NCBI GenBank assembly: GCA_016098155.1
Contig: JAAAJB010000058.1
Coordinates: 1 to 64,000, forward strand
DNA length: 64,000 nucleotides
Reading direction: 5' to 3'
DNA from: Actinomortierella ambigua
Lineage: Eukaryota; Mortierellomycota; Mortierellomycetes; Mortierellales; Mortierellaceae
Below the pieces are notes generated by a model that saw nothing but the letters and a program-made list of their open reading frames with translations, was not told where the DNA came from and made no database searches. Each line of letters opens with the position of its first letter. Within the stretch, counting starts at the first letter, position 1. Position numbers and translations under genes: made by a program. This document shows positions 56,889 through 64,000 of this stretch, piece after piece.

Positions 56889-56890
56889 GA

Positions 56891-56916
56891 CAGCAGCAGC
56901 AGCAGCAGCAGCAGCA
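56891..56916. repeat. CAG trinucleotide repeat in the SEC9 3' UTR
   Basis: Nearly nine uninterrupted CAG units starting 3 nt after the SEC9 stop codon. Variable-length candidate. Confidence 0.95.
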
Positions 56917-58259
56917 CTGCTCTTACTAGACTCTTATCTTTCCAGTACTACCACCCACACAATCATAAAAGGTGTCTTTTTTCATGTGTGGATATACCTG
57001 CATGTGCCCCCCTCGCAATATGACTATTTAGTCCTAGCTCTATCACGAGATGCATTATTGCAGCCACCAAACGCCAACTGTTGTCTATGGGAACGAAGCC
57101 TCCCGCATTGGACGCCAATTTGCTACACTAGGCATTGGATAGAACAGAGATGCTTATGGGAGTCAGGAACAACCTTTTCCGCTATTCGCAAAAACTATGC
57201 ATGTATGTATACCCGTATACCCTACAGACACAATGCGTGGAGGATAGGCATAGCACACAAAGTGTTTGATGGCTAAAAGCAAAGCAAAGCGAGAACTGAA
57301 AGCATGGCAGGAGCCCTTCGAGGGGTTGTTTAGCACAGGTCAGAAAGAGGCGAGCACCTCCTTGCACACTTTATCTCACAGACTGTTTCTTCTAGACTAA
57401 AATTAACGATGCCAGGTTCCCGCTCAAACATTTGGATAAACAAGAAACAAGCTCAAGGAGACAGCGAACAAGGGATGCTCCTCCTTCCTTCATCCTTTAT
57501 CCACCCTTTTTTTTGATGACTGTATTGTTTCGACAACCAAAGTGTAACTGTGCCTGTGCGCGCTTTTTCTCTCACCAGCTCTCTTTTTTTTTTCTTACTC
57601 TCAATTTTTTTATAGACAGTCCGCTCCGGTCCCAAGTGCTTTTGGAGCTGTTGGACGGCCATTGTCATCGTCCCTAAAGCTTGGAGCGAAGGCGCCTCAC
57701 CCCAATGCCGTGTCGCACCAAGCCCCTGTTTATTGACTCTCTGTCCAAGTTTATGTTCGTCGTTCACTGCTATTGAGCAGGCGATTGCCATGCTTCAGGA
57801 GAAAGGGTCCTTTCCCCTTCGCCCACATGCTTCTCGTCTTTCAATAATCTGAGGTCGTTGTCCTTATCGGCTCCATGCAACGGTTCCATGTCATTGTTAT
57901 AAAAGCAATCGTGTTTCTTGGAGTGACAACCTCTCCAACCTCTCACTCTCCTTCCCCCCCCTCCTACTCACTCCTTGACCAGCCTCTAGTCGCTCAAGAC
58001 TCCTGCTCCTGGGCACCTCATACTTGTTGCATAGCCATCGCACCACGCTTAAACAGCCTTCAGTTGAAGAGATTTCGTCCTTTCTCTCCTTCTTTTCGCT
58101 CGTCGATCCTCTCCTCCTCACTCCTCACTCCTCACTCACCATTTGGCGTTAACTACACTTTTCTTGCTCAATCTTTTCCATTGAACACCCGAGTCTGCCA
58201 CTCGCCCACCACCTATCGCTTGTTCTCCACCTTCACTACTCTTAACAAACACGAAGAAA
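56917..58259. other. Gene-free region upstream of the LPMO-like gene
   Basis: About 1.3 kb without a supportable gene. The first 450 bp have mixed composition with no repeats. The last 350 bp are pyrimidine-rich, including a CTCCTCACTCCTCACTC repeat at about 58114-58138, and lead to an AACACGAAGAAAATG start context. Confidence 0.45.
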
Positions 58260-59306
58260 ATGAGCCCTCAACGTTTGATGGCTGCGTGGGCAGGCGTGTT
58301 GATCATGCTGCTACCGCTCGTTAGTGCGCACATGTCTATGTTGTATCCTACGGCGCGAGGTGGTCCCAACACCAAGGAGTTTGATGGCGAGGTGCACGCC
58401 TTTATCGCCTATGACAAGAAGCGCACGCTGAACTGCAACGGCTATGGTCCCGGTCCAGTCACCAAGTTGAAGGCTGGCGATGTGGTCAAGGTAAGTCGTA
58501 CAAACAGTTCATTTCCGTATTTCTGTACACACACTTTCTTTTCTTCTTGGCTCTCAACAACTCACGCTCAATTTTTAATTCTCCGGTGACAACCCCCCCC
58601 CTGCTCCCACTACTATGACTACTACAAAATAAGGTACGATTCTGGAACCCTTCGTTGCCCCGCGCATACTGGAACAAGCTGCCTCCGAAGAATAAGTTTC
58701 CTCAGGCGCGCCATGGAGGTGGCACTTGCCAGTTCTCGCTGTCGTACGACGGCGGTAAGACTTATCATCTGATCGGCGAATATTCAAAGTCTTGCCCAGA
58801 CATGTATTACGAGTAAGTTTTTTTTTTTTTTTTTTTTTTTTTGCTTCTTCTGCCCCACGTTCGTACTGTGCGCGAGTGTGCTTGCTTTTTTACGAAGATG
58901 AAACAACGGCTCCAAGGAAATGCATGAGGTGTCTAATGCCTTTATTTTTCCTTTTATTCTTCACTACCTACTCCTCCTCTCCTTTCCCCCTTTCTCCCTC
59001 TTTCTCCTCTATATCAAAAGGTGGCCTGTCAAGATCCCAGAGAACGTTCCGTCGTGCAAGAACAACTGTCTGTTTGTGTGGTCGTGGACAGCGGTGACGG
59101 TACCCCAGTTCTACCAAAACTGCGCCGACGTTGAGATTGAGGGCCTCGACAAGGGAGGATCGCTACCCAAAGAAAGTATCAGCATTGTGGATGCCCCCGG
59201 ATATAAGAAGGATGTTGTCGTCCCAGGCGATGGTTTTGGCGAGCACACGGGTAAAGGTCCGATTTCAAGCGAGGTCTCCCAGAACCTGCGTGGTAAATGG
59301 GAGTAG
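58260..59306 (+). CDS. Secreted lytic polysaccharide monooxygenase-like protein (histidine brace)
   Basis: Three exons, 58260-58490, 58634-58812 and 59021-59306 (introns 143 and 208 nt), encode 231 aa. Signal peptide 1-23 (ending L-V-S-A) so that the mature protein begins with His24 (H-M-S-M-L-Y-P-T-A-R), the N-terminal half of a copper histidine brace. A second His at 104 sits in R-H-G-G-G-T-C-Q-F-S-L-S-Y-D-G-G, and Tyr168 in P-Q-F-Y-Q-N-C-A-D-V-E-I is the probable axial residue. Cysteines are paired-looking (C-K-N-N-C, N-C-A-D-V). This arrangement matches the fungal AA11/AA16-like or chitin-binding type-4 LPMO group. Family role: oxidative cleavage of crystalline polysaccharides such as chitin or cellulose outside the cell; the substrate here is unknown. 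It has no separate binding module and no GPI signal. Without alignment, the exact AA family is not fixed. Confidence 0.8.
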
Positions 59307-59605
59307 AGTAGCGTAGCTAATATTTATTTTTTCGCATAAACAAATACAATTCAAAAAAGGGATGCTGGTGGAGGAGAGGAGGTATGACGATGGCATGTAG
59401 CAGGGTGTATATCGCGCGGAAGAGAGGATGGTACAACGCCAATGACGCAAATGAGCCGAGAAAGAGAGGAGACACAGGGGAATAGATATCACTCACTGCA
59501 CCAGCGTAACGGATTTGGCCGACAGACAATTCCAGCCCCTTCACTGCGCACTGGAATGCTGTGGTCAGACCCCAGCCACCCACATTGGCGGCCGACGTTC
59601 TCGAC

Positions 59606-59640
<35 letters not shown>

Positions 59641-59842
59641 GGGAGACAGGGAGACAGGTAGGCAGACAGACAAAAGATAGAAAGGCGGACATGGGCAGAC
59701 AAATGGACAAAAGAAGGGCGGGGCTGAATGGGCTGTCTTCTCACCTTCCTTCACAGATCGGCCTTGGCGTGCTGAGCCTATCTAGTCCACCTCCTCGCGA
59801 TATTAACAAAATCAATCTCTCTCTCTCTCTCGTTGTCTCTCA

Positions 59843-59888
<46 letters not shown>

Positions 59889-60344
59889 CTCTCTCTCTTG
59901 TGGGTAAGCAAGTCAGCATGAAGGGAGCACCCGGCAAGGGGTGCTTTGGGTAATCGTTTTCCAGCCAGCCCGGGATTTTTGAGTTCAGCCAACCTACCCA
60001 CTTTGTACCGTCTCTCTTTTTTTTTTCTCCGCATGCTCTCACCACCACCACCAGTCAAAGAACAAGTCACTCTGATCATCATTGGCCTCCCCTTCACCCC
60101 ACTTCTTCCTTTCATCCATCCATCCTGTCCATTCCATCCATCCAACCAGTCTATCCTTCCTCCTTCCTCTTGTCTCTTGCTCTCTCCTGCACCCACGCTT
60201 CGAAAGGGCTCTTCTTATCCCCCCTCCCCTTCCCCCAAGCAGCCGCATCGTCCTAGCTTATCCCTCCCCTCTCATCCCCCGCCACCACCTTCCTTCCCCT
60301 CTCTGTCTCTTCATTCGTCCTCTAGCTCGGATCACAACTCCATC
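59307..60344. other. Spacer between LPMO-like gene and LCB2, with GACA and CT repeats
   Basis: No gene seen. Contains a GACA tetranucleotide array (about 59605-59640) continuing imperfectly to about 59675, and a CT dinucleotide tract (about 59815-59895). The last 350 bp are pyrimidine-rich and probably form the LCB2 promoter and leader. Confidence 0.6.
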
Positions 60345-63217
60345 ATGGGCAAGGGATCTCGTGCATCTGTTCCTCCTTCGAGCCTAAAGTCTGCCACGGC
60401 CGCCTCGCCGCTGTCGTCGCAGCACCACACAAAGTTTGAGGAGGCCCTGTCCGTCAAGGAGCCCAAGGAGAAGCTGTACTGGAAGGGCTTCTCTTCCTCA
60501 GCGAAGAACAGGGCCCTCTTCCGCACCTCGTACGACGACATTATGGAGGAGCCTCCATACTTCACCCTCATCACCACCTACATCTCGTACATCATCCTGT
60601 CCTTCTTTGGCCATGTGCGCGACTTTTACGGCTTCCGATGGAACAAGAAGGCCTTTTCGCATCTCATGCCCTCCAATGTAAGCCAGCCAGCCAGCCTTGA
60701 AAAAAAAATATTTTCCTCTTCAACATCACCAAACCAACAACTACATTCATCCATCTCCCGAGAAAGGGGTGTGTCAGAGTCAGAGACCGAGTCAGTGAGG
60801 ATGAGAAGAAGAAAAAAAAGAGGGCCTCAAGATGGAACGGACGGGAAAAAGGGAAACCTGATTTTGTGTTTGCTTTTACAAGGCAGGGCATACCTGGAAG
60901 AACACACAAAACAGCGCAACAACACAACAACAACTGCAACACACAACAAACAACAGACAGTAGTAGGAGGAGAGAAGCATGCCAGTTGTGGGGAAGGGGG
61001 AAGGCGAGCAGGAAGAGGGAGAAAGAGATGTGTATGTGCATATGAGAGATGAGAGGAGGCTATATCACCTCGTCTCTCTCAACGCCTCCCCCCCCCATGT
61101 CCCTCCTTCCTTCCCTCCCTTTGTTTTCTGCCCGTCTCTCTCTCTTTCACACGCAAACCTCCCGTTATCAGTGGCCTAACTGCCATCAACAATGCAATCA
61201 GTGCGCTAACGGAACCACAGCAACAGTAAAGGGGACATGTGAAGATGAGGAAGTAGCTCTCCCTTTCTCCACTCAATTGGATAGTGGCAGACAGACGCAC
61301 GAAGGAAGGAGGAAACGATTGCATATTGTTAAATGTGCTCGGGTGCCCGAATTGACGCCTCGCGACAGCCTTTGACCAATCAACTGGAGAAAGACACACC
61401 ACTCGGCGTGGGCAGGTCCATCGACGACACTCTCCTTTCCTTCTTCCCCCCCCCCCCAAAAAAAAAACACAAATACGCCTAAACACCACCACCACCACCA
61501 CCACCTTACCCCCCATTCCTCCTTTCTTTTGGGGGCAGAGAGATACAGAGAGAAATGATGGGTGTGCTGGTTGATCTATGTGGACAAAGGGGCACTCAAA
61601 CGAGACGACAGCACATGTCAGCGCCACACACGTTCTACTGCACCTGCCAGCCACTCAATGTGAAGGAGCTACACTACAGTCCAAGTGCAGACAAAGGAGC
61701 TCTAAAGTCTCCTGGGCCTTGTCTCTTATCTCCAGCCAACCCCCATCTCCGACAGACTTGCCTCTTACCAAATGAGACCAAAAAAACCTAGTCAATACAT
61801 CCCTCGCTACTTCCAGAACAGACAGGATTTTAACCTTCCCAAGAGGGGAACGATGCGCCCGTCCCGCTTTTCTCCTTGACTCTCATTTTAGGGCTATGCG
61901 GCTCTCACATCCGACTGGGATTCGTTCTGGACTCGCAACTTGAAGCTTCGCATTGAGGACTGCTTTTCGGTGCCAACATCGCTTGTTCCCGGCCGCACCG
62001 TCAACCTGCTTGAGCGTTACACCAACGACTACTGCCGCTCCTTCCAGTACACGGGAAAACTCAAGGAGGTTGTCAACCTTGCATCGTACAACTACCTCGG
62101 CTTTGCTCAGTCGACTGGCCCCTGTGCCGATGCTGTCGAGGATGTTGTCCGTACCCACGGTCTGTCGTCCTGCGGCACGCGTCTCGACGGTGGCTCTATG
62201 GACCTGCACGCAAAGACGGAGGAGCTTGTGGCCGAGTTTGTCGGTAAGGAGGCCGGTCTCCTGGTCTCGATGGGCTACGCCACCAACAGCACAACCATTG
62301 CCAGTCTGACCACCAAGGGTTCGCTGATCATTTCGGACGAACTCAACCACAACTCGCTCGTCTTTGGTGCTCGTCTGTCCGGTGCCTTCATTCGCGTCTT
62401 CAAGCACAACGATCCCGAGGATCTCGAGTCAGTCCTGCGCGATGCCATCTCGCAGGGTCAACCCCGCACGCACCGTCCCTGGAAGAACATTTTGGTCATT
62501 GTCGAAGGTCTGTACTCGATGGAGGGCACGCTGTGCAAGCTGCCCGAGATTGTTGAGCTCAAGCGCAAGTACAAGTTTGTCCTGTATGTTGACGAGGCTC
62601 ACTCGATTGGAGCCATTGGTCCTCGCGGTCGTGGTGTCTGCGACTACTTTGGTGTCGATCCCAAGGAGATTGACATCTTGATGGGCACCTTCACAAAGTC
62701 GTTTGGCGCTGCTGGCGGTTACATCTGCTCGTCCAAGGCAATCATCGATCACCTGCGCATCACCAACCACTCGTCCGTCTATGCCGAGGCCATGTCGCCT
62801 GTGGTGCTGCAGCAGATCTATACCAGCATGTGGTCGATCATGGGTCGGGATGGCACCAGCGCCGGTCAAGAGCGTCTGAGCCGTCTGGCCTGGAACGCGC
62901 GTTACCTGGGAAGCAACCTGCGCAAGCAAGGCTTCATCATCTATGGTGACCGTGACTCGCCTGTGATTCCGTTGCTGCTGTTCAACCCTGCCAAGATCCC
63001 GGCCTTTTCGCGCGAGTGCCGCAAGCGTGGTCTGGCCGTCGTCGTCGTTGGTTTCCCAGCAACGTCGATTGTGGCGTCGCGTGCTCGTTTCTGTGTCTCG
63101 GCTTCGCATACCAAGGAGGATCTTGATTTCATCCTGCGTATCGTGGACGAGGTCGGCGATCTCCTCAACCTCAAGATGAGCTCGCGCAAGGCTCTCGAGA
63201 TGGGCATGGACTCTTAA
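60345..63217 (+). CDS. LCB2: Serine palmitoyltransferase subunit 2 (LCB2)
   Basis: Two exons, 60345-60677 and 61892-63217, with a 1,214-nt GT-AG intron in phase 0, encode 552 aa (yeast Lcb2 is 561). An N-terminal membrane segment lies at about 75-95 (T-L-I-T-T-Y-I-S-Y-I-I-L-S-F-F-G-H-V-R-D-F). The alpha-oxoamine synthase fold follows, with N-L-A-S-Y-N-Y-L-G-F, the D-E-A-H-S-I-G-A-I-G motif and the PLP-binding Lys380 in T-F-T-K-S-F-G-A-A-G-G. This Lys distinguishes the catalytic Lcb2 from Lcb1. It condenses serine with palmitoyl-CoA in the ER, the first and committed step of sphingolipid synthesis. The splice join S-N|G-Y-A-A-L is continuous with the family sequence. The large intron contains only low-complexity sequence and no gene that I can support. 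Confidence 0.97.
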
Positions 63218-64000
63218 AACAAAAAGATGCCTGTACGCATACATGCGAGAAAAAAAAAAAGGTGCTTGCTGTTTTTTTTTTAATATCTGCTTTTGCCTTT
63301 AGCCGCGTCTGGGTTCGTCCCCTTTTCATTATTCCGTTGTATGGTGCATCAAGCTAGCAAGGTGTGCCGTTACATGTACATTTGAGTGTTGTTTCTTTTT
63401 ATTCTTTTCCTTTTTCCTTGCACTTTTTCATTCATTTTCATTCTCCTTCATTTACCATTGCTACCCTAGAATCAACCCATGATTCGCTTATAATAATACG
63501 CTATTTTTCTTTAAAACAAGACAGTGGTATGTTTGAGTTTGCAAGAGCTGTAGAGTGCGTGGTTGTAAAATATGGGCTTTGGCGATAATGTAAGCACTTT
63601 CTCAAGGAGTGCTCGGTGTCAGCGTTACTGTTTTGTCTTCCCGATGACAGGTGGGCCTATCGTTTGAATTCTACGAACGGCGATGATAAACAGGAAAAAA
63701 CTGATAGTGGAGTTGTGAACAGCCATCGTAACATTCATATGGCGACATGGAATTGCGCGGCGTTGTTTCCAGGAAGAAGAGCGAAGGAATCAAAGTGAAG
63801 AAACTGCTCGAGATGAAGCATCTTACTCGAGCTCTCTCCTGATTCTCAAACACTGATAGGTGCACCCTTGGCCATCTTGCATTTTTTGGGATGTTTTAGA
63901 GTAAAGTCGCCATGATCCGGAACATTTTGTTCCTTTTAACCGATTGCGTAACCCTTTCTCCACAGCCTTGGCTCAGCTTTTGAAAATGCTGATCTTTTTC
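63218..64000. other. 3' region of LCB2 to the window edge
   Basis: No gene I can support. A-run and T-run near 63249-63281, T-rich sequence to about 63450, then mixed sequence to the edge. Confidence 0.45.

Noticed and set aside
59603..59640. GACA array as a coding repeat on the minus strand
   Set aside because: It encodes only a Cys-Leu-Ser-Val periodic peptide expected from a tetranucleotide microsatellite.

Overview
The window is nuclear DNA of a filamentous fungus. The genes have GT-AG introns of about 0.1-1.4 kb, pyrimidine-rich leaders and tracts, standard-code reading frames and typical fungal families (LCB2, PMR1, YKT6, SEC9, POT peptide transporters, a histidine-brace LPMO). Multiple POT paralogues, Ser/Gln/His-rich low-complexity proteins and a LITAF protein suggest an early-diverging lineage such as Mucoromycota, perhaps Mortierellomycotina; that placement is inference. 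I saw no prokaryotic features, no rRNA, no convincing tRNA and no CRISPR.

Layout. 1-12.3 kb: a perfect 54-bp palindrome at the left edge, a disordered membrane protein, a three-KH RNA-binding protein, a three-exon gene for the KEOPS subunit Pcc1, and an orphan type I membrane protein. 12.9-27.8 kb: four consecutive genes whose families act at the Golgi, arranged as two divergent pairs: SLC35C2-like transporter (-) / PMR1 Ca-Mn pump (+), then YKT6 R-SNARE (-) / SCYL1-Cex1 pseudokinase (+). 27.8-30.3 kb: gene-poor. 30.3-42.3 kb: three POT-family transporter paralogues sharing one intron position. Between copies 1 and 2 lie a decayed Tc1/mariner-type relic, an Mgr3-like mitochondrial TPR protein and a small SVIP-like (p97/VCP-interacting) gene with a 15-nt terminal coding exon. 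42.3-46.5 kb: gene-poor. 46.5-49.3 kb: a large disordered protein ending in a LITAF domain. 49.7-52.7 kb: a segmental duplication carrying a 16-cysteine secreted protein and a decayed second copy. 53-63.2 kb: a multi-Myb protein, SEC9 (SNAP-25 type SNARE) with a prion-like N-terminus, a secreted LPMO-like protein, and the LCB2 subunit of serine palmitoyltransferase.

Functional themes. Secretory and membrane traffic is prominent (YKT6, SEC9, PMR1, SCYL1, SLC35C2, SVIP, LCB2), together with nutrient uptake (POT cluster) and extracellular proteins (LPMO, Cys-rich protein). The most unusual items are the stepwise loss of POT signature residues across the three transporter copies, the duplicated and partly decayed cysteine-rich secreted gene, and the run of four Golgi-function genes.

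Limits. Splice sites were placed by eye from consensus sites, phase and family continuity. No alignment or database search was run. Intergenic RNA genes without strong sequence motifs could have been missed. A 10-N gap lies at 36579-36588.
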